Positions 32,360 to 41,243 of a stretch of 64,000 bases of DNA are shown here, one piece after another. The notes under the pieces were generated by a model. It was not told the origin of the DNA. It made no database searches and saw nothing but the letters and a program-made list of their open reading frames with translations. Numbering within the stretch: position 1 is the stretch's first letter; each line of letters opens with the position of its first letter. Source of the DNA: Cryobacterium sp. SO1 (GTDB lineage Bacteria; Actinomycetota; Actinomycetes; Actinomycetales; Microbacteriaceae); assembly GCF_004210215.2 (NCBI RefSeq), contig NZ_CP067394.1, positions 1,922,001-1,986,000 on the forward strand. Direction: 5' to 3'. The translations under genes and the position numbers were made by a program.

Positions 32360-34804
32360 CTATGCGACCGAGGAATACGCGACGATGCCGCGGCGGATGG
32401 AGTCCATCGCCACCCGGGCCGTGCGGCCGACCGGGCCGTCGGCGACGAGCGAGAGCTGATCGAGAAGATCGATGGTCTGCTTGGTCCACCGGACGAAATC
32501 CCCAGCGGCCATCTCCGCCTCCTCCAGGACCAGGCCGAGCGAGTCTCCTCGCGCCCACCTCCACATCGCCAGGCTCAGGCCGCCGGCGAGGGGGTTACTG
32601 CCGGGCAGTTTGTGGTCGCGTTCGAGGTCGTCGAGCTGGCTCCACAGGATCTGCGTGGCATCCAGCGCCGGCCGGAACGGGCCCTTGGGCAGGAACCGTT
32701 CGTGGGTCTCTCCCTCGTCACGGCGGGGTTCGAAGACCAGGGCGCAGGCCATCGCGGCCAGGCTGGGCGCATCGAGCGAGTTCCACAGACCACGGCGCAG
32801 GGACTCGGCCACGAGCAGGTCCCGGTCGGCGTAGATCCGGCGGAGGATCCGGCCGCTTTCGCTCAGGGTCACGGCGCGGCCCTCACCGGGCACGAGGTAA
32901 CCGAAGCCGAGCAGCACATCGGTCACCCGGTCGAAGACCCGGGCGACGGCGCCGGTCCTGGCCGTGATCTGGCTGGTCAGTGCCTCGGTCTCCCTGGTCA
33001 GTTTCCACCACCGCTGCGCCCAGCGGGCGTGCGCTTCGCGCTCGGGGCAGCTGTGGCAGGGGTGCGCCCGCATCCGCTTGCGGAGCGCGGTCAGTTCCTT
33101 CTGTCGCCGGTCCCGGCCGCGCGCGTTCGAGTCCGCGGCGGCGTTCTCCCGTTCCAGGTCGCTCAGGCGTCGCCGGATACCGGAGTAGTCGGTGAAGTCG
33201 CCCAGGTGGCAGGCCATCGATGTGGCGTATCCGTCGAGCGAGCTCTGCTGCTGCCGCACCCGGCGGGCCAGGTCGACAACGGCCCGGTCCGCCTGGAACT
33301 GGGCGAAGGAGGACTCCAGGACCTCCCGAGTGCGCTCCCGGCCGAACTGGTCGATGAGGTTGACAGCCATGTTGTAGGTCGGCTTGAAGCTGGAGTTCAG
33401 CGGGTAGGTGCGCCGGGAGGCCAGGGATGCAACGGACTGCGGGTCCAGGCCCTGCTGCCACTGGATGACGGCGTGACCCTCCACATCGATGCCGCGGCGT
33501 CCGGCCCGGCCGGTGAGCTGGGTGTACTCCCCCGGCGTGATCGGCACTCGCGCCTCGCCGTTGAACTTCTCGAGCTTGTCCAGTACCACGGTGCGGGCGG
33601 GCATGTTGATGCCCAGAGCCAGCGTTTCCGTGGCGAATACCGCCTTGACCAGCTTCTTCTGAAAGAGTTCCTCGACGACTTCCTTGAACGCCGGCAACAT
33701 GCCGGCGTGGTGGGCGGCCACGCCCCGTTCGAGCCCGTCCAGCCATTCCCAGTAACCGAGCACCGCGAGGTCCTCGTCGAGCAGCGTGCGGCAGCGTTCG
33801 TCGACGATCTGCCGGATCTCCTCGCGTTCGGCGGTGTCGGTCAGGCGCACGCCGGCGCGGAGGACCTGGCGCACGGCCTGGTCGCAGCCGACCCGGCTGA
33901 AGATGAAGAAGATCGCCGGCAGCAGGTGCTTGCCCTCGAGCATCCGCACGATTTCGGCGCGGTCCATGCGCCCGGACTCGGCCTGTGCGCGTTGCTGGTG
34001 ATACCGGCTCTGGTTGGAGCCCCGGCGGCCACCGCCGGACCGGTCCGAGAGCGGTCGGCCGCCGCCCTGGGCCAGCCGGACCAATTCAGGGTTCACCCGA
34101 TGGGTTGCGGCCAGACCGGACGAGTCGAACAGGTCGAGCATCTTGCTCTTGACGAGCACATGCTGGTCCAGCGGCACCGGCCGTTCTTCGGAGACGATGA
34201 CGTCGGTATCGCCGCGGACGGCCTGCAGCCAGTCGCCGAACTCCTCGGCGTTGGAGACCGTTGCGCTCAGCGACACCATCCGTACCGCCTGCGGCAGGTG
34301 GATGATGACCTCTTCCCACACCGCGCCGCGGAAGCGGTCGGCGAGATAGTGCACCTCGTCCATGATCACGAAGGCGAGGTTGGCCAGCAGGTCGGAGTCG
34401 GCGTAGAGCATGTTGCGCAGCACTTCGGTGGTCATCACCACGATCCGGGCGCCGGCATTGACGTTGGTGTCGCCGGTGAGCAGGCCCACCTGGTCTGCCC
34501 CGTACTCGGCGACGAGCTCCTGGAACTTCTGGTTGCTCAGCGCTTTCATCGGTGCGGTGTAGAAGACCTTGGCGGTGGGCTGCTGCATGGCCAGGTAGAT
34601 CGCGAACTCGGCCACGACGGTTTTGCCGGCGCCGGTGGGGGCGGCGACCAGGACACTGTGACCGGCCTCGAGCGAGGCGCCGGCGGCCAGTTGGAACGAA
34701 TCCAGGTCGAATCGCAAGCCGCGCCGGAAGGCCTCGAGTTTCGGGGTCTGCGCTCGCAGGCGGGCTGCCGTGTACCGGTCCGCCGGTGATTGAAGGTCTG
34801 TCAT
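32360..34804 (-). CDS. helY: DEAD/DEAH-box RNA helicase of the Ski2/HelY type
   Basis: This 814-residue SF2 helicase has VLVAAPTGAGKTVVAEFAIY (motif I), TAPMKALSNQKF (Ia), the DEVH box in VIMDEVHYLADR (II), SLSATVSN (III), and QLTGRAGRRGID (VI). The C-terminal part has the DSHCT-type domain typical of Mtr4/Ski2-related actinobacterial HelY. An insertion rich in Gly/Arg/Ser follows motif III (about residues 262-292). A role in RNA processing or decay is likely. Start ATG 34804 is 9 nt after the tatC stop, while the frame continues open into tatC. Gene order pafB-pafC-tatA-tatC-helY is conserved in Actinobacteria. Confidence 0.9.
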   Translation of the reverse strand: MTDLQSPADRYTAARLRAQTPKLEAFRRGLRFDLDSFQLAAGASLEAGHSVLVAAPTGAGKTVVAEFAIYLAMQQPTAKVFYTAPMKALSNQKFQELVAEYGADQVGLLTGDTNVNAGARIVVMTTEVLRNMLYADSDLLANLAFVIMDEVHYLADRFRGAVWEEVIIHLPQAVRMVSLSATVSNAEEFGDWLQAVRGDTDVIVSEERPVPLDQHVLVKSKMLDLFDSSGLAATHRVNPELVRLAQGGGRPLSDRSGGGRRGSNQSRYHQQRAQAESGRMDRAEIVRMLEGKHLLPAIFFIFSRVGCDQAVRQVLRAGVRLTDTAEREEIRQIVDERCRTLLDEDLAVLGYWEWLDGLERGVAAHHAGMLPAFKEVVEELFQKKLVKAVFATETLALGINMPARTVVLDKLEKFNGEARVPITPGEYTQLTGRAGRRGIDVEGHAVIQWQQGLDPQSVASLASRRTYPLNSSFKPTYNMAVNLIDQFGRERTREVLESSFAQFQADRAVVDLARRVRQQQSSLDGYATSMACHLGDFTDYSGIRRRLSDLERENAAADSNARGRDRRQKELTALRKRMRAHPCHSCPEREAHARWAQRWWKLTRETEALTSQITARTGAVARVFDRVTDVLLGFGYLVPGEGRAVTLSESGRILRRIYADRDLLVAESLRRGLWNSLDAPSLAAMACALVFEPRRDEGETHERFLPKGPFRPALDATQILWSQLDDLERDHKLPGSNPLAGGLSLAMWRWARGDSLGLVLEEAEMAAGDFVRWTKQTIDLLDQLSLVADGPVGRTARVAMDSIRRGIVAYSSVA

Positions 34805-34812
34805 CTGGTGCG

Positions 34813-35607
34813 CTAGCGCGCCAACTCCCGTTCGAGGGCGAGTGCACGCCGGGCGGCGCGTTTGTCGTGCAGGAAGGCGATTCCGTACGCGGCGAAGTAG
34901 AGCACGATCATCGGCACCGCGAGCATGAACATCGAGATCACGTCGGCGGCCGGGGTGGCGATGGCGGTGAAGAGGATGATCACCAGAACGGCGATGCGCC
35001 AGGACTTGATGATCGAGGCGGCGCTGATCACTCCGGCGAGGTTGAGCAGGACCACGAAGACGGGTAGCACGAACGCGATCCCGATCGCGACCAGCAGCTT
35101 GAGGGTGAAGTCCAGATAATTCTGTGCGTTGATGAATGCCGCGTCCTCGGGTGGCGCGAAGCTCGTCATCAGGCCGACGATCTGGGGCAGCACGAACCAG
35201 CCGGCCGCACAACCGGCGAGGAACAGGGGAACCGCCGTGAGCACGAAGCCGTAGACGTACTTCTTCTCCCCGCGGGTGAGGCCCGGCATCAGGAAAGCGA
35301 AGACCTGGTAGAGCCAGACCGGACTGGAGACGACCAGGCCCACGTAGAACGCGATCTTCAACCGCAGGTCGAAGGCCGACGTGATGTCCGGATAGTTGAT
35401 CTGGGCATTCCGGTTTTGTGCCTCGATGATCTCGTAGATGGGTTCACGCAGGGCGCTCCAGACGCCCTCGGAGAGCAGCCAGCCGATGATGCCGCCGATG
35501 AGGATGCCGGCGGCGGCGCGGAAGAGGCGCTTCCGCAGCTCGATCAGATGCTGACCGAGCGACATCGTGCCGGCACGGTTCGCACGCTTGGTGGTGCGTA
35601 CGGCCAC
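34813..35607 (-). CDS. tatC: Sec-independent protein translocase TatC
   Basis: This 264-residue six-helix protein recognises twin-arginine signals. Typical stretches are MSLGQHLIELRKRLFRAA near the N-terminus (the conserved HLxELRxR motif), SPVWLYQVFAFLMPGL, and the later PVFVVLLNLAGV. Start GTG 35607, 5 nt after the tatA stop; an in-frame ATG 14 codons in is directly before the conserved motif and is an alternative. Part of pafB-pafC-hypothetical-tatA-tatC-helY. Confidence 0.95.
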   Translation of the reverse strand: MAVRTTKRANRAGTMSLGQHLIELRKRLFRAAAGILIGGIIGWLLSEGVWSALREPIYEIIEAQNRNAQINYPDITSAFDLRLKIAFYVGLVVSSPVWLYQVFAFLMPGLTRGEKKYVYGFVLTAVPLFLAGCAAGWFVLPQIVGLMTSFAPPEDAAFINAQNYLDFTLKLLVAIGIAFVLPVFVVLLNLAGVISAASIIKSWRIAVLVIILFTAIATPAADVISMFMLAVPMIVLYFAAYGIAFLHDKRAARRALALERELAR

Positions 35608-35612
35608 GGGAG

Positions 35613-35846
35613 TTAGGGCTTCGTCTGGTCGCCCGGGGCGACGGGCCGTGTTGTCCCGTCAGCTGAATCCGGCTGTGCCGTCGTTCCGGCGGGCTCGTCG
35701 ACGGTGTCGCTCTTGATCTCACTCTTGAAGATCTTCATCGACTGCCCGAGGCTGCGGGCCAGCCCGGGGAGTTTGGGCGCACCGAACAACAGCAGGATGA
35801 CGACGAGGATGATCAGGAAATGCCATCCGGTCAGATTGCTCAACAT
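35613..35846 (-). CDS. tatA: Twin-arginine translocase subunit TatA
   Basis: This 77-residue protein has the N-terminal membrane helix (residues 8-22), the conserved FGAPKLPGLARSLGQSMKIFKSEI amphipathic segment and a polar acidic tail. It forms the Tat pore with TatC and is needed for export of folded proteins such as QcrA. Its ATG overlaps the 3' end of the preceding gene by 7 nt. Confidence 0.93.
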   Translation of the reverse strand: MLSNLTGWHFLIILVVILLLFGAPKLPGLARSLGQSMKIFKSEIKSDTVDEPAGTTAQPDSADGTTRPVAPGDQTKP

Positions 35847-36181
35847 GAGGGTCGATCCTCTGGTTCGTAGGAAGTGTGTTGTAACAGTTTACCCCGGCTG
35901 ATGGAGAGATCCCGACGGAGCGCCCGCCGGTACGCCCGCTGGATGCGGGCCTGATCGATCGCGGCGGCCAGGTCCCGTCTGTTCCGGAAGACGGCCGGGT
36001 GGAACGGCGCGGGCGCCACAGCGGCATCCAGGTCAAGCTCGGAGAGCTGGTCACCCAGGTCTTCGAGGGCGCCGAAGGTGGCCGTCAGCTTGCGGAACAG
36101 CCGCACGGCGAACCAGGCCAGCATGGTGAGGAGGCCGGCGACCAGCAACGTCCAGATCAGTATCCAGGACCAGATCGGCAT
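35840..36181 (-). CDS. Small membrane-anchored protein of unknown function
   Basis: This 113-residue protein has one N-terminal membrane helix (about residues 3-27, ILIWTLLVAGLLTMLAWF) and then a soluble part with a mostly helical, charged sequence (LRRDLSISRGKLL). It has no known domain that I recognise. Its ATG overlaps the pafC stop by one base (TGATG) and its end overlaps the tatA start. It is therefore locked in the pafBC-tat operon, and a role in Tat or membrane function is possible. Confidence 0.75.
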   Translation of the reverse strand: MPIWSWILIWTLLVAGLLTMLAWFAVRLFRKLTATFGALEDLGDQLSELDLDAAVAPAPFHPAVFRNRRDLAAAIDQARIQRAYRRALRRDLSISRGKLLQHTSYEPEDRPSC

Positions 36182-37227
36182 CAGGCCGACGTCCCGTCGG
36201 CCCGGTCATCGTCGACCCGGTCATCGTCGGCCCGGTCATCGTCGGCCCGGTCATCGTCGTAGCGGGCGGCGCCGGCAGCGGCCCAGTCGGCGACGGTCTG
36301 CCTGGCCAGACCAGGGTCCATCACGGTGACCACGCCGGCCAGGCCGGCGACGAGTCGCTTGAGGCCGTGGAAGTGTGACACCCGGAGCTGGGCGCTGGAG
36401 CGCTCCCCGGCGGCGCCACGCGTGACGGGCACGGGGCCGTAGTCGGTGAGGAGCCCGAGGGCAGCCTCTGGAAGCTCGATCGTGACGGTGAGGTCGTCGG
36501 CTGAGCCCTCGAAGAGGGTGTCTGGCAGCAGGACGCCGTCCTCGTGCGAGTCTGCGGGCACGGCGGTGGAGCGCAGGTCGCTCATCCGGTCGAGCCGGAA
36601 GGTGCGCATGGCCTCTCGCAGGTGGCACCAGCCGCGCAGATACCAGGCGTTGTCGACGGACTCGATCCGCAACGGGTCGACACAGCGATGCTCGGCGGTG
36701 CCGCGGGAGTTCAGGTAATCGAATTCCACCTGGGTGCCCGCCCGCACGGCGGCCTGGATGACCGAGATGGTCACGTCGGCGTCGGTTCGTGACACGGCGA
36801 GCTGGCTGGGCGCGCCCGTCGAACTGCGGGTGAGCTTGGCCATCAGGGTGGCGATCGCATCCCGGTCGCCGTTTTCGGGCAGCGCGGACAGGTACTGCAG
36901 CCCGGCGATGAGCGCCGCGGCTTCCCTGGCCGAGAAGCGCGGCGAATCGTCGATGGCGACCAGGTGGGTGAGCACGATGTTGTCGTTGGCCTCGAACTCG
37001 TCCCACTGGATGTCGAACAGGTCACCGTGCAGGTACTGCCGGGTCTCCCCCGGCACGCCGGACATCGCGATCAGGTTGACGGCATCGCGCACCCGCTCCG
37101 GGGAGACCCCGAAATGATCGGCGACGGCCGTGACGCTGACCCTGTCGTGGTCCATCAGGAAGGGGACCAGGGAGAGCAGGAAGGTGAGCTTGTCCGAGGC
37201 GCCGAATGCCGCCGGCTTGGCGGTCAT
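36181..37227 (-). CDS. pafC: PafC, WYL-domain DNA-damage transcription activator subunit
   Basis: This 348-residue protein has an N-terminal winged HTH (about 12-65) and a WYL domain (about 150-230, with VEFDYLNSRG and WYLRGWC), followed by a WCX region. With PafB it forms the heterodimer controlling the LexA-independent DNA-damage response in Actinobacteria. Its last 22 residues are four DDDRA-type repeats encoded by a 15-bp tandem repeat, probably disordered and acidic. The ATG overlaps the pafB stop (ATGA). Confidence 0.92.
   Translation of the reverse strand: MTAKPAAFGASDKLTFLLSLVPFLMDHDRVSVTAVADHFGVSPERVRDAVNLIAMSGVPGETRQYLHGDLFDIQWDEFEANDNIVLTHLVAIDDSPRFSAREAAALIAGLQYLSALPENGDRDAIATLMAKLTRSSTGAPSQLAVSRTDADVTISVIQAAVRAGTQVEFDYLNSRGTAEHRCVDPLRIESVDNAWYLRGWCHLREAMRTFRLDRMSDLRSTAVPADSHEDGVLLPDTLFEGSADDLTVTIELPEAALGLLTDYGPVPVTRGAAGERSSAQLRVSHFHGLKRLVAGLAGVVTVMDPGLARQTVADWAAAGAARYDDDRADDDRADDDRVDDDRADGTSA
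36196..36255 (-). repeat. Four 15-bp repeats in the 3' end of pafC
   Basis: The + strand unit GTCGGCCCGGTCATC occurs four times (second copy with one change), encoding the repeated five-residue ADDDR tail of PafC. Copy number can vary without frameshift. Confidence 0.93.
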
Positions 37228-38255
37228 CGTGCGGCCTCCTCGTGCGGCTTCGGCAACGGCTGGTGACTGTCCCGTACCCGGCGCAGGCGCTCAAGGACGG
37301 CGTCGATGAGGGTGGGCGGGGAGAGCACGTAGACCTCCGGTCCGTAGCCGGCTAGTTCGTCAGCGAGGATGTTGACATCGGTGTAGTGGAGTTCGACGCT
37401 TTCGGCGGCGCGGCCGGGTTCGCCGCGCTTGCTCAGCCGCACCGCGGCATCCGACCCAGGTTCGACGGTGATCAGCGCGACCTGGGCCCGCCACAGTGCG
37501 TCCAGTTCGGCGAGGGCGCGGTCGCCCTGGCCGTTGTCGGCTCGCGGGCTGATGACGCCGGGCACGGTCACGACCGGGCCGACGATCCGGGAGAGCAGGA
37601 ACGTGCGGGAGGCGCCGGCATCCTGGTCGGCGCCGTACAGGTGCCAGCGGCCCTCGTGCAGCACGACGGCCAGCGGGGCGACGACCCGGCGGCGCGGTGC
37701 GCTCTCGCCCGGCTTGAGGTAGAGGAACGCGACAACCTGGCCGCGGTCCATGGCCTTGCCCAGCGGCTCGAAGGACGGTTCGCGGGCCCGCAGTGACGGC
37801 GCGTACCCGATGACCGGGTCGCTCGAATCGATGCCGAGCGAATTGAGTTTAGTGAGGGCGCGGCGGGACTCGGCCGACAGTGATCCCTCGCGCCAGACCG
37901 CGGCGGCGAGCTTGAGCAGCATGATCTCGTCGGGCGAGAAGGCGATGTCCGCCGGCAGGTCGTAGAGCCCCTTGGGGATCCGGTAGCGCAGGTGGTGATT
38001 ACTGCCCGGGTCATCGGGCGACTCGATCGTTTCCAGGGGGATCCCGAGCTCGCGGATGTCGTCCTTGTCCCGTTCGAACTGCCGCTCGAGGCTGGCGTTG
38101 TCGGCGCCGATCCGGAAGCGTTGCCGGTAGCCCTGCACGGTCGAGAGGATATCGGTCTTGGTCAGGCCGATCTGGGTGGCGATGAGCGCAAGGACCAGGC
38201 TGAAGAGGCGTTCCTCGACAGTGACGGGATGCGGCTGTTCTGGAGTGGGCGACAC
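37224..38255 (-). CDS. pafB: PafB, WYL-domain DNA-damage transcription activator subunit
   Basis: This 343-residue partner of PafC has an HTH (about 12-65, including LTKTDILSTVQGYRQRF), a WYL domain (about 160-235, VVAFLYLKPG and GRWHLYGAD) and a C-terminal WCX segment. Start GTG 38255 lies 7 nt after TAGGAT, so the transcript is probably leaderless. First gene of the operon pafB-pafC-hypothetical-tatA-tatC-helY. Proteasome-accessory gene pafA is not in this window; Microbacteriaceae often lack the proteasome but keep PafBC. Confidence 0.92.
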   Translation of the reverse strand: MSPTPEQPHPVTVEERLFSLVLALIATQIGLTKTDILSTVQGYRQRFRIGADNASLERQFERDKDDIRELGIPLETIESPDDPGSNHHLRYRIPKGLYDLPADIAFSPDEIMLLKLAAAVWREGSLSAESRRALTKLNSLGIDSSDPVIGYAPSLRAREPSFEPLGKAMDRGQVVAFLYLKPGESAPRRRVVAPLAVVLHEGRWHLYGADQDAGASRTFLLSRIVGPVVTVPGVISPRADNGQGDRALAELDALWRAQVALITVEPGSDAAVRLSKRGEPGRAAESVELHYTDVNILADELAGYGPEVYVLSPPTLIDAVLERLRRVRDSHQPLPKPHEEAAR

Positions 38256-38262
38256 GTACGCG

Positions 38263-38268
38263 ATCCTA
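38263..38268 (-). promoter_or_regulatory. -10 element of pafBC operon
   Basis: TAGGAT on the - strand, 7 nt before the GTG of pafB. Confidence 0.5.
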
Positions 38269-38341
38269 TCGGTGCTGCGCCGGCCTCCCGGCCCTTCCCG
38301 CGGGGAACGTGGGACGGGCCGAGAGGCTTCCGGCGGGTGTC

Positions 38342-39307
38342 TTAGTCGACGCCGAGGATGTCCACGACGAAGACCAGGGTGGAACCGGCCGGGATGGTGT
38401 CGGTTGCCTGGTCGCCGTAGGCCTGGTCGGGCGGGAGGACGGCGACGATCTGCGACCCGACGGTCTGGCCGATCAGGGCATTGGCGAAGCCGGGGATTAC
38501 ACCGCCCTCGGTGGTCGAACCGTCAGCGGCAACGAACGCGGCCGGAGCGCCGGCGGCCCAGCTGGAGTCGAAGACCTCATCAGTGTCCCAGACCACGCCG
38601 GTGTAGTGCACGGTGACCGTGGAACCGTCGGTGACGGTCTCGCCGTCGCCCTTCTTGAGCACGCCGACCTTCAGATCGGTCGGCGGCTTGGCCGAGGGGA
38701 TGGTGATGCCTGGGGTGCCGTCCTCGGCTAGGACCACGGCGGGCAGCCCGGCGATAGGGAGCTGGTCGGCGCCGTCGGCGCGGGTGAGGTAGGACTTCAC
38801 GACGTCGAGCACGAACACGAGCGAGTCGTCGGCGGCCACGCCAATGTCGGCGTTGCCGCCGGCCGCGCCGAAGGCGTCCTCGGCGGAGGCGACGACGGCG
38901 ACCCGCGACCCGACCTGGGCGCAGAGCAGACCGTCGGTCAGGCCGGTGAGGGTCTGGTCGTTGAGCACGAAGCTGGCCATGCTGGTGCCGTCGTAGGTGC
39001 TCTGCTCGATGGCCTCGCCCGTGGTGGCGTTGAAGACGCTGAGGTCGACCTGCACCTTCTGACCCTCGACCAGGCCCGGACCGGTACCTTCGATGATCGT
39101 GCTGCGCTGGGTGGCGTCGGTCTTGAGCGGGGTCGGGAAGTCGACCGTGGGTGCGGAGCCGATCTCTCCCGTCACCGAGACCAGCTCGGACGCGTCGCCG
39201 GAGGACACCGGAGCGGTGCAGTCGGCGTTGGCGGGGCCGGGGCTGCAGGCGGTCAGGGTCGCGAGCACCAGGCCGGCGGTTGCGATAAGTGCGGGAACTT
39301 TACGCAC
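38342..39307 (-). CDS. FKBP-type peptidyl-prolyl isomerase lipoprotein
   Basis: This 321-residue exported protein has a lipobox LTAC (Cys21). It has two FKBP-like regions: residues about 85-170 (diverged: VQVDLSVFNATTGEAIEQS) and about 225-321 (canonical: VTVHYTGVVWDTDEVFDSSW, VIPGFANALIGQTVGSQIV, LPPDQAYG). Only the second keeps most catalytic-pocket residues. It assists folding of exported proteins at the membrane outer face. Start GTG 39307 with a GAGGA site. Upstream neighbour of pafB but probably separate, since pafB has its own promoter. Confidence 0.9.
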   Translation of the reverse strand: MRKVPALIATAGLVLATLTACSPGPANADCTAPVSSGDASELVSVTGEIGSAPTVDFPTPLKTDATQRSTIIEGTGPGLVEGQKVQVDLSVFNATTGEAIEQSTYDGTSMASFVLNDQTLTGLTDGLLCAQVGSRVAVVASAEDAFGAAGGNADIGVAADDSLVFVLDVVKSYLTRADGADQLPIAGLPAVVLAEDGTPGITIPSAKPPTDLKVGVLKKGDGETVTDGSTVTVHYTGVVWDTDEVFDSSWAAGAPAAFVAADGSTTEGGVIPGFANALIGQTVGSQIVAVLPPDQAYGDQATDTIPAGSTLVFVVDILGVD

Positions 39308-39412
39308 GGGTCCTCATTTCGGTACGGGGAGGCGGCAGCGTGATGCCGTCGAGTGAGTTGCGGGGTGAGTGCTGGCGGAAACCGCTGGTGCGGGCGGCGA
39401 GCCAGACCCATC

Positions 39413-40414
39413 CTATCCGGCGTCGAGGTCCCGAGCCTTGGAGAGCGCTGCACCGTTCTCGGCCGTGCGATTGCGCTTGCGCATCACCTTGGCGCTGACG
39501 GACCGTTCGCCGAGGGCGCCGGGCGTCCACAGCTCGACATCGGCGTCGCTGAAGTCGGTCTTCGAGGGGCGGCGCTTGAGTTCGGGCAGGATCGTGTCCG
39601 GCGCGAGCCGGCGGGCAGTGATGAGGAAGCCGGTGTGCCCGATCATCCGGTGGTCCGGGCGAACCGCGAGGCCCTCCACGTGCCAGCCGCGCACCATCGT
39701 CTCGTGCGAGTCGGGGTTGGTGTAGTTGCCGGTGGCGCGGATCGCCTCGGCGACGCGGGACAGCTGGGTGACGGTGGCCACGTAGCAGAGCAGGACTCCG
39801 CCGGGCTTGAGGGCGTCGGAGACGACATCGATGCACTCCCACGGAGCGAGCATGTCCAGCACCACCCGGTCCGCGGACTGCGCGGGCATGGTCTCCGGCA
39901 GCGTGTCGGCGAGGTCACCGAGGGTGATGGTCCAGTTCTGCGGGTCGGCGCCGAGGAAGGTGGCGACGTTGGCCCTGGCCACATCGGAGAACTCCTCACG
40001 GCGTTCGAAGGAGGCCAGGGTGCCGGCCGGGCCGATCGCTCGCAGCAGCCAGAGCGACAGCGCGCCGGAGCCGACCCCGGCCTCGACCACGGTGGCGCCG
40101 GGGAAGATGTCGGCCTGGGCGAGGATCTGGGCGGCGTCCTTGGGGTAGATGATGGCCGCGCCGCGCGGCATGCTCATCACGAAGTCGATGAGCAGCGGAC
40201 GCAGGGCGAGGTGTTCGACGCCCACGTTGTTGGTGACGACGGAGGCGTCGGGCAGGCCGATGATGTCGTCGTGTTCGAGGATGCCCCGGTGGGTGTGGAA
40301 GGTCTTGCCCGGTTCGAGCGTGATGGTGTTCAGCTTGCCCTTGGGGCCGGTCAGCTGCACTCTGTCGCCGGCGCGGAACGGACCGCTGTTCTGGATGACC
40401 TGGTTGTCGCTCAT
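39413..40414 (-). CDS. trmI: tRNA (adenine-58-N1)-methyltransferase TrmI
   Basis: This 333-residue SAM-dependent enzyme makes m1A58 in tRNA. Visible are the N-terminal beta-domain (GPFRAGDRVQLTGPKGK, HTHRGILEHDDIIGLP), the SAM motif ATVVEAGVGSGALSLWLLRA, and DRVVLDMLAPWE. The C-terminus has an extra basic tail. ATG 40414 overlaps the stop of the upstream HAD gene (ATGA), so the two are co-translated. The frame is open further upstream but not homologous. Confidence 0.93.
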   Translation of the reverse strand: MSDNQVIQNSGPFRAGDRVQLTGPKGKLNTITLEPGKTFHTHRGILEHDDIIGLPDASVVTNNVGVEHLALRPLLIDFVMSMPRGAAIIYPKDAAQILAQADIFPGATVVEAGVGSGALSLWLLRAIGPAGTLASFERREEFSDVARANVATFLGADPQNWTITLGDLADTLPETMPAQSADRVVLDMLAPWECIDVVSDALKPGGVLLCYVATVTQLSRVAEAIRATGNYTNPDSHETMVRGWHVEGLAVRPDHRMIGHTGFLITARRLAPDTILPELKRRPSKTDFSDADVELWTPGALGERSVSAKVMRKRNRTAENGAALSKARDLDAG

Positions 40415-41160
40415 GCGCGTGTTGCGTCCTTGGGTGTGGTGGGGCGGGCCTCGGTGCTGCTGAGGGGAGAGAGAAGGGCAGACCGGCGGGAGCCGTAGAG
40501 CTCGTTCAGCCAGGCCAGGGTCGTGCCGGACAGGGTGTCCAGGACTGTGTAGTGCTCGCTGGGCAGGATCGGGACCATGTGCGGCACCGCGACGACGACG
40601 GCGCCGGACGCGACGGCCGCGGCGACACCGGGCAGCGAATCCTCGATGGCGACGCAGTGCCCGGGGTTGACGCCGAGCTCGTCCGCTGCCGTGAGGTAGG
40701 ACTCCGGGTGCGGCTTGCTCTGCTGCACCATGTCGCCGGAGACGATGGTGGTGAAGGCGTCGAAGCCGACGATCCCGGCGATCTGGCGGGCCATCCGCTG
40801 TTCGGACATCGTCACCAGGGCCATCGGCACGCCCGCGGTGTGCAGTTCGGTGAGCAGCTCGTGCGCGCCGGGGCGCCACGGGATGCCCGCCGAGGCGAGC
40901 TGTTCCTGCACCCGAGTGGTGAGCAGGTCAACGATCGCCTCCGCGGCCAGGTTCACGCCCCGGTTCTGCAGGATGGCGGCTGACCCGAGCAGGCCGGAGC
41001 CGACCAGGAGCATCGCGTCGGCGTGGGTCCAGGTGCCGCCGAAGGACTCCACGAGCTCGTGTTCGGCTCGCATCCAGTACGGTTCGGTGTCGACCAGGGT
41101 GCCGTCCATGTCCCAGAGAACGGCAGCTGGTGGGGACGAGAATGCGGGGATCAGTGTCAC
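40411..41160 (-). CDS. HAD-superfamily hydrolase (phosphatase/phosphoglucomutase-like)
   Basis: This 249-residue protein has HAD motif I VLWDMDGTLVDTEPYW (nucleophile Asp), motif II Thr in ALVTMSEQRM, the Lys of motif III in QQSKPHPESY, and motif IV IEDSLPGV. It has a helical cap between motifs I and II. It probably dephosphorylates small sugar or nucleotide phosphates. Start GTG 41160 lies 8 nt after TAAACT (leaderless). First gene of a two-gene unit with trmI and divergent from the PAC2 gene. Confidence 0.88.
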   Translation of the reverse strand: MTLIPAFSSPPAAVLWDMDGTLVDTEPYWMRAEHELVESFGGTWTHADAMLLVGSGLLGSAAILQNRGVNLAAEAIVDLLTTRVQEQLASAGIPWRPGAHELLTELHTAGVPMALVTMSEQRMARQIAGIVGFDAFTTIVSGDMVQQSKPHPESYLTAADELGVNPGHCVAIEDSLPGVAAAVASGAVVVAVPHMVPILPSEHYTVLDTLSGTTLAWLNELYGSRRSALLSPLSSTEARPTTPKDATRA

Positions 41161-41243
41161 GGGGTTCAAGTTTAGGGGGCACGGCCTATCCTTGAAGGAG
41201 GCCACCTCGTCCTGGCGGCCGGAATACACGAGGTTTTACGCAA

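Noticed and set aside
32612..34789. 725-codon open frame on the + strand opposite helY
   Set aside because: All helicase motifs are on the - strand; no ribosome-binding site or family for the + frame.
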